This document shows, in pieces, positions 46,096-54,601 of a stretch of DNA of 64,000 nt. A model generated the notes under the pieces. It worked only from the letters and a program-made list of their open reading frames with translations, had not been told where the DNA came from and made no database searches. Made by a program: the position numbers and the translations under genes. Source of the DNA: Flavobacterium sp. IB48 (GTDB taxonomy: Bacteria; Bacteroidota; Bacteroidia; Flavobacteriales; Flavobacteriaceae); contig NZ_JAEFCA010000002.1 of the NCBI RefSeq assembly GCF_016405855.1, positions 372,001 to 436,000 on the forward strand. The letters run 5' to 3'. Positions within the stretch are counted from its first letter, which is position 1. Each line of letters starts with the position of its first letter.

Positions 46096-46437
46096 ATGGC
46101 AAAAAAGACAAAACTTCAAGAAATTCGCTTAAAGCGTCAAATCAATCAAGACGTTATGGCTGTTCTAGTAAACATGAAGCAGGGAACTTACAGTAGAAAA
46201 GAACGAGGTCTTACTAGCATCTCTGATTCTGAATGGGAAAGAATTGCATTGGTTCTAGGTGTCAATAAAGAAGATATTTATCAAAACGACAAACGTGCAA
46301 GCCTTTCTTCTGGCAAAACTGGTGTGTCTAATACGTTTACACCTGTAGAAATGCTAAAAAAAATCGACTCTCTCGAAAAAGAGAATAAGAAACTTAAAGC
46401 AGAAATTAAAACACTGAAAAAATTAATCAAGCAATAG
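46096..46437 (+). CDS. Small HTH (XRE-type) protein with a C-terminal coiled coil
   Basis: A 113-residue protein. Residues 1-60 are a Cro/CI-type helix-turn-helix (LQEIRLKRQINQDVMAVLVNMKQGTYSRKERG, then SDSEWERIALVLGVNKEDIY). Residues about 85-113 form a Lys/Glu-rich coiled coil (MLKKIDSLEKENKKLKAEIKTLKK), which should drive dimerisation. It resembles small Bacteroidota HTH regulators. It lies 56 bp after the TonB-dependent receptor gene and ends at a strong terminator. Its targets are unknown. Confidence 0.85.
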   Translation: MAKKTKLQEIRLKRQINQDVMAVLVNMKQGTYSRKERGLTSISDSEWERIALVLGVNKEDIYQNDKRASLSSGKTGVSNTFTPVEMLKKIDSLEKENKKLKAEIKTLKKLIKQ

Positions 46438-46450
46438 AACCTCAACATAT

Positions 46451-46485
46451 AAAAAAGTCCTGCTTATTACGTAGCAGGCTTTTTT
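46451..46485. terminator. Bidirectional terminator between the HTH and EamA genes
   Basis: AAAAAAG...CCTGCT (46451-46464) pairs with AGCAGGCTTTTTT (46473-46485) around an 8-nt loop, with one bulged T. A/T arms on both sides can end transcription from either of the convergent genes (46437 and 46490). Confidence 0.8.
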
Positions 46486-46489
46486 ATGC

Positions 46490-46906
46490 TTAACTATAGA
46501 TCATTAAAATTGTTCCAGATATAATAAGCAATACTCCAAAAATTCCTAGCGGACTTATTTTTTCATGCAGAAATATAACTGATAATATTACAGCAATAGC
46601 AACACTTATTTTATCTACTGGCGCAACTTGAGAAACTTTTCCGGCTTGTAAAGCCTTAAAGTAAAATATCCAAGAAAGACCTGTTGCAATACCAGACAAA
46701 CAAAGAAAAATCAAATTTTCTCTAGTAAGTAGGGAAATATTCTTTGTTGCACCCTTAAAAAAAACAATTCCCCATGCCAAGATCAAGATAATTACTGTTC
46801 TAATAGCCGTAGCTAGATCTGTATCTACATTTTTGATACCCATTTTGGCAAAAATAGCAGTCAAAGCTGCAAACAAAGCCGAAAGTAAGGCAAATATCCA
46901 CCACAT
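46490..46906 (-). CDS. EamA-family small transporter (single-domain DMT)
   Basis: A 138-residue membrane protein of five predicted helices making one EamA half-unit: WIFALLSALFAALTAIFAKMGI, TAIRTVIILILAWGIVFFKGA, LSGIATGLSWIFYFKALQAG, VAPVDKISVAIAVILSVIFLHE and LGIFGVLLIISGTILMI. The length of about 140 residues is normal for this single-domain subgroup, which works as a dimer. The GLSWIFYFKALQ..G and KISVAI..V blocks are typical. Substrates of this group are mostly unknown. Transcribed divergently from the PAP2 gene. Confidence 0.88.
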   Translation of the reverse strand: MWWIFALLSALFAALTAIFAKMGIKNVDTDLATAIRTVIILILAWGIVFFKGATKNISLLTRENLIFLCLSGIATGLSWIFYFKALQAGKVSQVAPVDKISVAIAVILSVIFLHEKISPLGIFGVLLIISGTILMIYS

Positions 46907-47180
46907 AATTTATTGTTTTTTAAGATTATTAATGAATTGTAAAAAAGCAAATATTAGACATAATTCTGAAAAAATTCTGCATGTTTTATTCAAAATCCTT
47001 CTATGTAAAAACATTCTTTTTCCTTTAAAAATTAGTCTATATAAAGTTCTTATTAAAACTGCATTAAATAAAAATTAATTGAGGAAAAAATCAGAATTAA
47101 TTCAGAATTGGAATCTAAATTTCCCTTCAAAAAAAACATTTAGAAAAGATTCAACAACATTTATTGCAGTCGTATTAACT

Positions 47181-48083
47181 ATGGATTATCCTTTTTACAA
47201 ATCGTTTTTAGAAAAAAAAATACCTTTCAGAGACATTTTTCAAAATGCAGAATGTATTAACGCAAGTGTCGGAGACAGATACTCAAAATTAAAGATATCC
47301 TTATTTTTTCTGCCTCTATTACTCCTTTTTGCAATTGCAGCCTTTCTTTTTCAAAAAAATGCTTTCACTGCAGATTCTTACATTGCACTGCAAAAAAATA
47401 GTTTTTATTACATCAATTCTATTTTAGGCCAATTTCCAAGTATTGAATATAATCTAACACAAGTAGGAAATGCTTTGATACCATTTTCTTTTTTGGCTAT
47501 TCTTGTTGTTTATGTGCCTAAAATATGGGAAGCTTTGGCCTCGGGATCACTCCTATCTCTTTTACTTTGCAATTTTTTAAAAGGGTTCTTTGCAGTTCCA
47601 AGACCTGCGGCCGCATTGGATAATAACAGCTTTATAATTATCGGAAAAATAGTATGCGGAAATAATAGTATGCCTTCTGGACATTCTATTACCATTTTTA
47701 CAACCATTACAATTTTGCTTTTTGGATTTATGCCTTTAAAATTAAATTCTAAAATTTTATGGTGCTGTATACTGACCGCTTTAGGATTGGTTTTAATATT
47801 AACCAGAGTTGCTGTTGGTGCACATTATCCTCTTGATGTAATTGTTGGAGCCATCATTGGATACATCTCAGGATTACTTGGTATTTTTATAAATCGAAAA
47901 TATAATATTTGGCAATGGATTAATAATAAAAAATTCTATCCTGTTTTTATTCTAGGTTTTACCATGTGCGCCTACTGCCTTATACATAAAATAATTGACG
48001 AAAATCTGGTAATTTATTATCTATCTTTAATCGCTATAATTATATCCCTTTATGAAATTACTACAGCCTATATTAAGAGGTAA
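47181..48083 (+). CDS. PAP2-family membrane phosphatase
   Basis: The ATG at 47181 gives 300 residues; the frame is open back to a TTG at 47079 that adds 34 hydrophilic residues and is less convincing. There are five or six membrane helices. The acid-phosphatase signature is intact: KGFFAVPRP (KxxxxxxRP), SMPSGHSITIF (PSGH) and RVAVGAHYPLDVI (SRxxxxxHxxxD-type). It removes phosphate from a lipid, probably lipid A (LpxE-like) or undecaprenyl pyrophosphate. It overlaps the phosphoethanolamine transferase gene by 32 bp, which favours a lipid A 1-phosphatase role. Confidence 0.85.
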   Translation: MDYPFYKSFLEKKIPFRDIFQNAECINASVGDRYSKLKISLFFLPLLLLFAIAAFLFQKNAFTADSYIALQKNSFYYINSILGQFPSIEYNLTQVGNALIPFSFLAILVVYVPKIWEALASGSLLSLLLCNFLKGFFAVPRPAAALDNNSFIIIGKIVCGNNSMPSGHSITIFTTITILLFGFMPLKLNSKILWCCILTALGLVLILTRVAVGAHYPLDVIVGAIIGYISGLLGIFINRKYNIWQWINNKKFYPVFILGFTMCAYCLIHKIIDENLVIYYLSLIAIIISLYEITTAYIKR

Positions 48084-49590
48084 TTTAAAAATAGCTCATT
48101 TTGCTCTTTTAATGAGTTTTATTAATTTTCTATTCTTTCACTATCCATTCTTTAAATTTGTATTTCATAATATTGATTATAAAAGTTTTAACGGAATAAT
48201 TATTATTATCAGCCTTGTAGTAGCAATGATTGTTGCAAACTTCTTTGCTTTTTATCTTTTCTTATTTATATCCAAATACTTTGGCAAATTTCTGCTGGTA
48301 CTTTTTTTTACTATTAGTGCAATTGCTGTTTATTTTATTAATACATATAGCGTTATCATAGATGAAAGCATGATTGGTAATATACTAAACACAAATTATG
48401 ATGAATCAAGCAGTTTTTTCTCTTTTAAACTAATAATCTACGTTTTGTTTTTAGGTATTTTGCCTAGTCTATACATTATCAAAACTGAAATTGTAAATGT
48501 GCCCGCCAAAACCTTTTTGAAAACAATTTCTCTTACTCTTTTATTTCTTCTAATTTTAGTATTTGTAAATGCTGGAAACTGGTTATGGATTGATAAAAAT
48601 TCGAAAACATTGGGCGGACTTGCAATGCCATGGTCTTATTCTGTAAACACTTCACTTTTTTATATTCATAAACATAAAAAAAATGAAAAAGAAATTCTAT
48701 TGCCTAATGCTACTATAAAAGACAACAAAAAATCTGTTGTAATTTTAGTAATAGGAGAATCTGCAAGAAGTCAGAATTTTTCTTTATACGGATACAAAAA
48801 AAATACTAATCCATATCTTTCTAAAACAGAAAACCTTTACCACTTTGATGCAACATCTTCTGCAACATATACTACTGCTGGTGTAAAAGCTATTTTAGAT
48901 TATAAAAAGACTGATGATCTTTATGAAATTCTGCCTAATTATTTGTACCGAAATGATGTTGAAGTTGTTTGGAGAACTACAAACTGGGGAGAACCTCCTG
49001 TACATATAAAAAATTATCAAAAAAGAGACGTTCTAATGCCTAGCTGTAAAGGTGAAGGATGCAATTATGATGAAATCCTTTTGACTGGTTTAAAAAAACA
49101 AATACTGGCAAGTGCAAAAAAAAAGATATTAATAATACTGCATACAAGTACAAGTCATGGCCCAACATACAGTAAAAAATATCCAAAGCAGTTTGAAACT
49201 TTTAAGCCCGTCTGCAATAGTGTTGAATTAGGAAACTGCTCTCAAACAGAGTTAATAAATGCTTATGACAACACAATTGTTTATACAGATTATATCTTGC
49301 ATACTATAATTGAAGACTTGAAACAATTAAAAGATTATAACAGCACCATGCTATTCGTTTCGGATCACGGAGAATCACTAGGAGAAAAAAATCTTTACAT
49401 GCATGGTCTTCCTTTGAGCATTGCTCCAAAAGAGCAATATGAAATTCCTTTTATTGTTTGGGTTTCAAACGATTCAATTAAACTTAAGCCTAATCAGACA
49501 CTTTCGCAACAAAATGTATTTCACAGTGTCTTGAAGTTTTTAAATGTTCAAAGTCCGATTTATGATGAAAATTTAAACATCTTTAAATAA
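48052..49590 (+). CDS. Lipid A phosphoethanolamine transferase (EptA-like)
   Basis: A 512-residue inner-membrane protein. Four or five N-terminal helices (to about residue 180) precede a periplasmic alkaline-phosphatase-superfamily domain. Conserved elements are VILVIGESARSQNFSLYGY (metal Glu at E236), a Thr-rich ATSSATYTTAGV segment that should hold the catalytic Thr (T274 or T275), HTSTSHGPTY and FVSDHGESLGEKNLYMHG. EptA enzymes move phosphoethanolamine from phosphatidylethanolamine onto lipid A phosphate, lowering its charge and often giving polymyxin resistance. The coupled PAP2 gene may first remove a phosphate. This EptA lacks the disulfide-rich CGTAT block of Proteobacterial homologues. 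Confidence 0.9.
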   Translation: MKLLQPILRGNLKIAHFALLMSFINFLFFHYPFFKFVFHNIDYKSFNGIIIIISLVVAMIVANFFAFYLFLFISKYFGKFLLVLFFTISAIAVYFINTYSVIIDESMIGNILNTNYDESSSFFSFKLIIYVLFLGILPSLYIIKTEIVNVPAKTFLKTISLTLLFLLILVFVNAGNWLWIDKNSKTLGGLAMPWSYSVNTSLFYIHKHKKNEKEILLPNATIKDNKKSVVILVIGESARSQNFSLYGYKKNTNPYLSKTENLYHFDATSSATYTTAGVKAILDYKKTDDLYEILPNYLYRNDVEVVWRTTNWGEPPVHIKNYQKRDVLMPSCKGEGCNYDEILLTGLKKQILASAKKKILIILHTSTSHGPTYSKKYPKQFETFKPVCNSVELGNCSQTELINAYDNTIVYTDYILHTIIEDLKQLKDYNSTMLFVSDHGESLGEKNLYMHGLPLSIAPKEQYEIPFIVWVSNDSIKLKPNQTLSQQNVFHSVLKFLNVQSPIYDENLNIFK

Positions 49591-49653
49591 TTCAGCGTTT
49601 GTATTATTTACAAATCATCTACCTCTGATTGTATTTCAAGATAAGACAAATAA

Positions 49654-49686
49654 AAAAAGCTCATTTATTTGCTAAATGAGCTTTTT
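49654..49686. terminator. Bidirectional terminator between the EptA-like and 49689 genes
   Basis: A perfect 14-bp stem (AAAAAGCTCATTTA with TAAATGAGCTTTTT) and a 5-nt loop TTTGC separate the convergent genes ending at 49590 and 49689. Both arms carry A/T runs. Confidence 0.85.
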
Positions 49687-49688
49687 CT

Positions 49689-50198
49689 TTATCTTGTTAT
49701 TTTGGCGTAAAACCATCTTTCACGAGCGTAACTTATTCCTTTATACAATACTAATCCGAAAATTACATAAAAAGAAACTTTAAAATAAATAGCAAGATAC
49801 CAAGATCTAGTTTGAGAATTATAGTATTCTATTGGAGCATCTCTTAAGAAAAAATTTCCTGTCAATTTGCTTTTGTAAAGTGGTTGCTTATCAAAATTTT
49901 CCTTTAGATATTCGAGCTTCGTTATTCTTAATTCTATTTCTGATTGATTACCTAAAGTTATTCCTTTGACTAGATAGGATAATCCCGTTCCCTCACCTGT
50001 TCCAGCATCTTCAGAAATTTGTTTGATTAATAAAACATCATTTACAGTGTATTTATTTTTATTCCTAAAGCTTTTTAGATTTTCATATTCGTTCAAATAA
50101 CTATCCGTAATGAGACTTCCTATTGTTATTACAGTAGATATAATCACATTACAAACAATAAGAAAAGCTAAAAATGCTATTCCTGCTCTTTTTATCAC
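49689..50198 (-). CDS. Membrane protein of unknown function
   Basis: A 169-residue protein with an N-terminal membrane segment (GIAFLAFLIVCNVIISTVITIG), a central extracytoplasmic stretch of about 95 residues and a second membrane segment (WYLAIYFKVSFYVIFGLVLYKG) near the C-terminus. No known family is recognised. It follows the exported gene at 50226 by 27 bp and is probably co-transcribed with it. Confidence 0.62.
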   Translation of the reverse strand: MIKRAGIAFLAFLIVCNVIISTVITIGSLITDSYLNEYENLKSFRNKNKYTVNDVLLIKQISEDAGTGEGTGLSYLVKGITLGNQSEIELRITKLEYLKENFDKQPLYKSKLTGNFFLRDAPIEYYNSQTRSWYLAIYFKVSFYVIFGLVLYKGISYARERWFYAKITR

Positions 50199-50225
50199 TT
50201 TAAATTATTTTATATAACATTCAGC

Positions 50226-51518
50226 TTACATTTCTTTTAAATTGGTTTCTATTTTCTCTCCATCTTTACTTATGGTTACACGTTTCTCAATATTCGCTTT
50301 GTCTATGTATGACGATCTTGCTGTTCCATAATTAGTTGTAGAACCTGCGTAGCCCCAATAGTTATAATAATTGGTATATCCTGAGACATAAGAATAGTTG
50401 TAAGAGTTAGAAAAATCAAAACTAGCCATAACGACATAAGTGCCTGGCATAAGATCTAAAAACTCAAAATGTCCTTCGTCATCATATACTTTGGCTTTTT
50501 TTACTGAATAACCAAAATCAGAATGTAGAGGAACTTCTGGCATTTTTTTCTGTTTTCGTATTTTTTTGTTGACTTCTACCCATTCTTCATAATAATCAGA
50601 ACTTGGAAAAAGTGTAATCTCAGTTCCTTTTGGAGCATATTGCTTTTTAGCCGTATTTACTAAACCTCCTAATTTTTTACCAGAGTTTGCTCTTGCATAA
50701 GCTGTTCCAATAATAACACTATTGCCTTTTGAAATCTGCTGAACAACTTGTTCTTTGTTAAATTTACTTTTAATGGGCTGATAATCTAACTCTTCGTTAA
50801 CTGTAATTTCCCACATGCCTTTACCCATTGACATTTCGCGTTGCCAAAGGCGGTGATCCTTTTTATCAATTATATAATTATACACAGCACCTGTACTTTC
50901 TTCTGAAACAGTAACAAGCCATGTATCATGCTTACCTGTTCTTGGAGAGTAATAGCTAAAACTTTTTACCTCCTTGACACTATAAGGCTCTGTAAGCACT
51001 TTTGATTCATCATTATAATAAAACTGAAAAAAACGGGCTTTATAACCTACATCTAATGGCAATGTACCAATCATGTGGTCAGTCCAATTGAAATCTATAA
51101 ATGGTTCTGTCGGATTCAGTTTTAATTTTTTATCCTTTTTGGTTTTCTTAGAATAATAATTTCCTGTAATGGGGTCAGTAAAATCTAAGTTTAATTTGGT
51201 TTCCTTTCTATCGCTAGTATAGCTAATGGGTTTTAGCGTTTGAGCATCTGCTACAGAAATATGTGTGGTCGTTTTTCCATTGTCCTTTGGAGTATAGACA
51301 TTGGACAACGTTAGCTGATTGTTGGCTAAAGTAATATCATATGCTAATGATCCCATCTTTGTCCAGCTTGTATCTTTAACATAATATACTGTGTAAAGAG
51401 ACTTTTCCTGTTTAATGTATTTGGTATTGATATCCTTGCCTCCGGGAGTTATTGTCTTCTGACAAAATGCAGTAAATGGAAGCAGACTTACTGTTAAAAA
51501 AAGTGCATACAATTTCAT
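50226..51518 (-). CDS. Exported protein with a DUF3108-like beta-rich region
   Basis: A 430-residue protein with a signal peptide ending at AFCQ. Residues about 30-250 form repeated beta-strands and resemble DUF3108-type periplasmic proteins (KMGSLAYDITLANNQLTL, TSDRKETKLNLDFTDP, HDTWLVTVSEESTGAVYNYIIDKKDHRLWQRE). The last 170 residues include a beta-sandwich-like VYDDEGHFEFLDLMPGTYVVMASFDF, similar to carboxypeptidase-regulatory folds, and a Tyr-rich SNSYNYSYVSGYTNYYNYWG stretch. No enzyme motif is visible. It leads a likely two-gene unit with the membrane protein at 49689. Confidence 0.65.
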   Translation of the reverse strand: MKLYALFLTVSLLPFTAFCQKTITPGGKDINTKYIKQEKSLYTVYYVKDTSWTKMGSLAYDITLANNQLTLSNVYTPKDNGKTTTHISVADAQTLKPISYTSDRKETKLNLDFTDPITGNYYSKKTKKDKKLKLNPTEPFIDFNWTDHMIGTLPLDVGYKARFFQFYYNDESKVLTEPYSVKEVKSFSYYSPRTGKHDTWLVTVSEESTGAVYNYIIDKKDHRLWQREMSMGKGMWEITVNEELDYQPIKSKFNKEQVVQQISKGNSVIIGTAYARANSGKKLGGLVNTAKKQYAPKGTEITLFPSSDYYEEWVEVNKKIRKQKKMPEVPLHSDFGYSVKKAKVYDDEGHFEFLDLMPGTYVVMASFDFSNSYNYSYVSGYTNYYNYWGYAGSTTNYGTARSSYIDKANIEKRVTISKDGEKIETNLKEM

Positions 51519-51871
51519 AGTGGCTAATAATGATTAATGGGGCAAATGTTTTTGTTTGTAATTCAAATGTAGTAAAAATCTTTTTATTTCTTTTTTTCCA
51601 GAATTTATCCAAATCCAATTAATTTATTAAAGCATTAAAAATCAATCAATTACAACATATTACAATTTATAATCAACATTTAGCAGGTTTTTGACTTCCA
51701 AAAAACATACTATTTATATACTAAATATGTACACTGGATTTATGTGTACGTAAAAACGTACTTTATTACCCCTTGCCTAAACTATTAATAATCAACTTTA
51801 CACTTTCGGTTTCAAATACTACTATCTATTTTACTAACTATTAATTGTTTACTAACCTTAAAATTTAAAAA
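51519..51871. promoter_or_regulatory. Divergent intergenic region with nested GTAC inverted repeats upstream of the PL14-like gene
   Basis: No gene seen in this gap. At 51729-51761 there are three related half-sites: GTACAC (51729-51734), GTGTACG (51744-51750) and CGTAC (51757-51761), giving two overlapping inverted repeats about 110-140 bp before the lyase gene. The rest is A/T-rich. A regulator site is plausible. Confidence 0.4.
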
Positions 51872-52660
51872 ATGAAGAAAATCATAAAATTAACTTGTAT
51901 GCTAGCCACTACAGCATTGCTATTTTATTCTTGCGAAAAGGAACAAGATTTAGATGTGGCTAAAATTGCTAAGAAAGATGCACCCGTATTGGCTAATAAA
52001 GACACTCTTTCTGTAAATTCTGAACTTCAAGGTAGCGCAACTGCAAAAGGAACGGCTACTGCAAGAACCATAACTTTGCAAACCAATACCTTATCTTGCC
52101 CTGGTGGATTGTGCACATCGTATGGGGTTTGGTCTACTGGAGTTTATACGGTTTGGTTTCAAATGAAATTTAACAACGGATTTTTCTGGAGCCGAGGCGG
52201 CAAATGCGGATATGGTATCTTAATTGGCGACCAAAATACAGGCGGTGATCCTGGTTGGGACGGAAATGGCGGTAGCGCAAGATTTATGTGGTATTGTCCA
52301 AACGGATCTAATTCTGCTAAAGGAAGTGGCGCTTATCTTCAGCCTTATGTGTATTATAGAGATCAGCCTGGACAATATGGCAATGATTTTGGAAAGAAAT
52401 ATTATATACAGGAAGGTGTTACTTATAATTGCCAGATATCTGTAAAACTAAACACAGGATCAAATACTGACGGATATGTTAAATATTACGTAAATGGCAC
52501 AGAGATATTAAACGAAAAAATTCGTTGGGTAACAAACGATTCTAAACGAAATGTCAATGCAGTAAGCTTACATACTTTCCGTGGCGGAAGTCAAGAATAC
52601 TGGAAAGCTCCTGTAACAAGCTCTATTTACTATCCTAGTGCTTCTTGGGACGCTTTATAA
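51872..52660 (+). CDS. PL14-like polysaccharide lyase lipoprotein
   Basis: A 262-residue protein with a lipoprotein signal (LLFYSC, then EKEQDLDV), a Thr/Ala-rich linker to about residue 70, and a beta-jelly-roll domain. Its spacing of conserved blocks matches the PL14/PL20 alginate and glucuronan lyase fold: YTVWFQMKFNNGFFWSRGGKCGYG (KLPG-like loop), GNGGSARFMWY, YLQPYVYYRDQPGQYG, and the YIQEGVTYNCQISVKLNTG...DGYVKYYVNGTEI strands, ending in HTFRGG. The family cleaves uronic-acid polysaccharides by beta-elimination. The catalytic residues could not be fixed by eye. No polysaccharide utilisation genes are next to it. Substrate unknown. Confidence 0.75.
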   Translation: MKKIIKLTCMLATTALLFYSCEKEQDLDVAKIAKKDAPVLANKDTLSVNSELQGSATAKGTATARTITLQTNTLSCPGGLCTSYGVWSTGVYTVWFQMKFNNGFFWSRGGKCGYGILIGDQNTGGDPGWDGNGGSARFMWYCPNGSNSAKGSGAYLQPYVYYRDQPGQYGNDFGKKYYIQEGVTYNCQISVKLNTGSNTDGYVKYYVNGTEILNEKIRWVTNDSKRNVNAVSLHTFRGGSQEYWKAPVTSSIYYPSASWDAL

Positions 52661-52705
52661 TATATAATACACTTTAAAGAAATTTGAACCGAAAAAATAA
52701 ACCCT

Positions 52706-52746
52706 ACAACTTCGATGTTTTTTAATTAATAAAGCATCGAAGTTGT
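52706..52746. terminator. Terminator between the PL14-like and GNAT genes
   Basis: ACAACTTCGATG (52706-52717) pairs exactly with CATCGAAGTTGT (52735-52746); the 17-nt loop is T/A-rich and partly self-pairing. A T run follows on the plus strand. It lies between the convergent genes ending at 52660 and 52762. Confidence 0.7.
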
Positions 52747-52761
52747 TTTAGTTAAAACCTT

Positions 52762-53736
52762 CTACAATTCTTTCTTAAAACAAATACTGGTTTCTATTCC
52801 AGCATATTGTCCATAATTTTCGATAACTGTATAAGTTCTAGTATATAATGCCACCGCTTCTACTTGCACATTACTTGTTTCTAAAACAGAAAACTTATAA
52901 CCCAATTCTTTTGCCCAACTTTCAAGTTGGTTTAAAATATTATATGCTATTCCTCTTCCTCTATATTCTTCAGAAACAAACATACGTTTTACCTCAACAG
53001 ATTCATTATCGAATTGTTTTATAGCTCCGCAACCAACTGCAACGCCGTTGATATAAGCAATAATAACATGCTTAATAGCATCTACCTTATTAAACTGATT
53101 GAAGTATTCCTGCATGTCTCCATTTCTGCTTGCTAAGTTCTCATCTAGTTTTACAATTAAATTTGCAAAATCGGTGTTTTGAGAAGTCGTTCTAACGAAT
53201 TTTAGATCTTCAGTATATCCGTATATTTTCATATCTGTTAAGTCTTCTTCTCTTTTTCTATAATCTTTCTTTAAAAGCCCTTCATATACAAATCCAGAAC
53301 GCTCCGCAACTTTAATGCTTGCTGTATTATCTACAGCAATTTTCATAAATAATCTATTAAACTTTTTCTTTGCAAAACACCAATTTTTAAATGCTGTTAA
53401 TGCTTCAGCACCGTAATTATTGCCACTATATTTTTCGAAAATAAAATAAGCAAGTTCGCCTTTTGGCACTTTCCAGTCAATTTCTCTAACCGATATATGA
53501 CCTATAAATTCATTATTTTCTTTTAAAAATATAGCGCAAGCAAAACCTTTACTTTCTTGCCAATCTATGGTTTTCTGCTCCATATATTTTTTTGCAGCTT
53601 CCAAACTGTCGTTAACCTTTAGCATATTAGTAAAGTAATCGTACAAGTATTCGCGATTATCGGTTATGCTTTTAAAAAAACATTCAGAATGTTCGGGACT
53701 GTACGGTTTTATTATAAGGTTTTTGGTTGTTATCAT
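52762..53736 (-). CDS. Double-GNAT acetyltransferase fusion
   Basis: A 324-residue cytoplasmic protein made of two GNAT N-acetyltransferase domains. The first (about 1-165) is RimJ/RimL-like: TKNLIIKPYSPEHSECFF, FIGHISVREIDWKVPKGELAYFIFEKYSGNNYGAEAL and AVDNTASIKVAERSGFVYEGL. The second (about 178-324) is a generic GNAT with the acetyl-CoA motif SVEVKRMFVSEEYRGRGIAYNIL and the C-terminal LETSNVQVEAVALYTRT...YGQYAG pattern. Fused GNAT pairs occur but are uncommon. The first may act on a protein N-terminus or small-molecule amine; the second on another amine. Monocistronic. Confidence 0.85.
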   Translation of the reverse strand: MITTKNLIIKPYSPEHSECFFKSITDNREYLYDYFTNMLKVNDSLEAAKKYMEQKTIDWQESKGFACAIFLKENNEFIGHISVREIDWKVPKGELAYFIFEKYSGNNYGAEALTAFKNWCFAKKKFNRLFMKIAVDNTASIKVAERSGFVYEGLLKKDYRKREEDLTDMKIYGYTEDLKFVRTTSQNTDFANLIVKLDENLASRNGDMQEYFNQFNKVDAIKHVIIAYINGVAVGCGAIKQFDNESVEVKRMFVSEEYRGRGIAYNILNQLESWAKELGYKFSVLETSNVQVEAVALYTRTYTVIENYGQYAGIETSICFKKEL

Positions 53737-53875
53737 TTTATGGTAAATTGTAGTTGTGCTTTTCTAAAGGTAAAACTATACAAAAACCTGATGCATAAAA
53801 ATGCTATTTTTCTATTAGTTAATGCGTTTTTTGCATTAGGTTGCTTTTTTAAATAAGTAGTAATCGAAAAGAAGA

Positions 53876-53898
53876 AATGCTTCAAATCAAAAAGCATT
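53876..53898 (-). terminator. Weak terminator downstream of the LytTR regulator
   Basis: AATGCTT (53876-53882) pairs with AAGCATT (53892-53898) around a 9-nt loop. The minus strand then runs CTTCTTTTC. The 7-bp stem is short, so this is a tentative terminator for the gene ending at 53905. Confidence 0.4.
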
Positions 53899-53904
53899 CT
53901 AAAA

Positions 53905-54600
53905 CTAAATCAGCTTATTTTTAATCTCTTTATACTTAGAACGACCGATTGGCAACAAGTCGCCGTTTTTGAGTTGCATACTATACTTTCCTCCTGCTTC
54001 TACCGCAATTTTATCTGCTTGTTCCCAAGAGAGAATATACGATTTATGTATTCTTTCGAAGGTGTCAGGAAGCAGTTTTTCTAAAGCTTCAAGCGATTTA
54101 TCGTGTAATTCTATTTTATTATTTGCCAAATGCAATTCGGTATAAATTCCTGCGCCTTTTATGTATAAAATTTCATTAACAGGAACGAGTTTAAAGGTCT
54201 TTGCTTTTCTTACTGCCAAAAAACGAACATCGGCGCCAGATTGTTTTCCTTGAGCGGTAAAGCGTGTAAAGGCTTGCGATAATCTGTTTTGATCGAAAGG
54301 CTTTGGTACAAAATCTAAAACACCATAATTAAAAGCTGTAATGGCTTTATCGGTGTAAGCTGATACAATAATGGTCTGAAACGGACCAGCAACAAAAGTC
54401 TGCAGGATTTCAAACCCATCTTCTCCATTAAGATTCAAATCTAAAAGCAGCAAATCAATTTCATTATTTTCAATAATCAAAAGTCCGTTTTCGAGAGAAT
54501 CAGAAATCAGAATCTGAGCGTCTTTATCAAAGAAATCACGTGTCATTCTTTCTACTCTCTTGGCAATACGAGCTTCATCTTCAATTATGAGTATTTTCAT
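53905..54600 (-). CDS. LytTR-type response regulator
   Basis: A 231-residue regulator; the ATG at 54598-54600 gives the standard MKILIIEDEARI opening, while an in-frame TTG at 54607-54609 overlaps the kinase stop. The receiver shows the acceptor Asp in LLLDLNLNGEDGFEIL and the Lys in LDFVPKPFDQNRL. The C-terminal LytTR DNA-binding domain (about 130-231) has VRKAKTFKLVPVNEILYIKGAGIYTELHL and FERIHKSYILSWEQADKI and LLPIGRSKYKEIKNKL. Paired with the LytS-type kinase upstream, whose stop is one base away. Confidence 0.92.
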   Translation of the reverse strand: MKILIIEDEARIAKRVERMTRDFFDKDAQILISDSLENGLLIIENNEIDLLLLDLNLNGEDGFEILQTFVAGPFQTIIVSAYTDKAITAFNYGVLDFVPKPFDQNRLSQAFTRFTAQGKQSGADVRFLAVRKAKTFKLVPVNEILYIKGAGIYTELHLANNKIELHDKSLEALEKLLPDTFERIHKSYILSWEQADKIAVEAGGKYSMQLKNGDLLPIGRSKYKEIKNKLI

Positions 54601-54601
54601 T

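Noticed and set aside
46490..46906. EamA transporter as a truncated gene
   Set aside because: A single EamA unit of about 140 residues is the normal size of this subgroup.
46833..47078. An 81-residue plus-strand open frame before the PAP2 gene
   Set aside because: Half of it overlaps the EamA gene antisense and the rest is low-complexity Lys/Leu sequence without a domain.
53820..53838. TAATGC-N7-GCATTA inverted repeat upstream of the double-GNAT gene
   Set aside because: Only 6-bp arms in an A/T-rich context; easily explained by chance.
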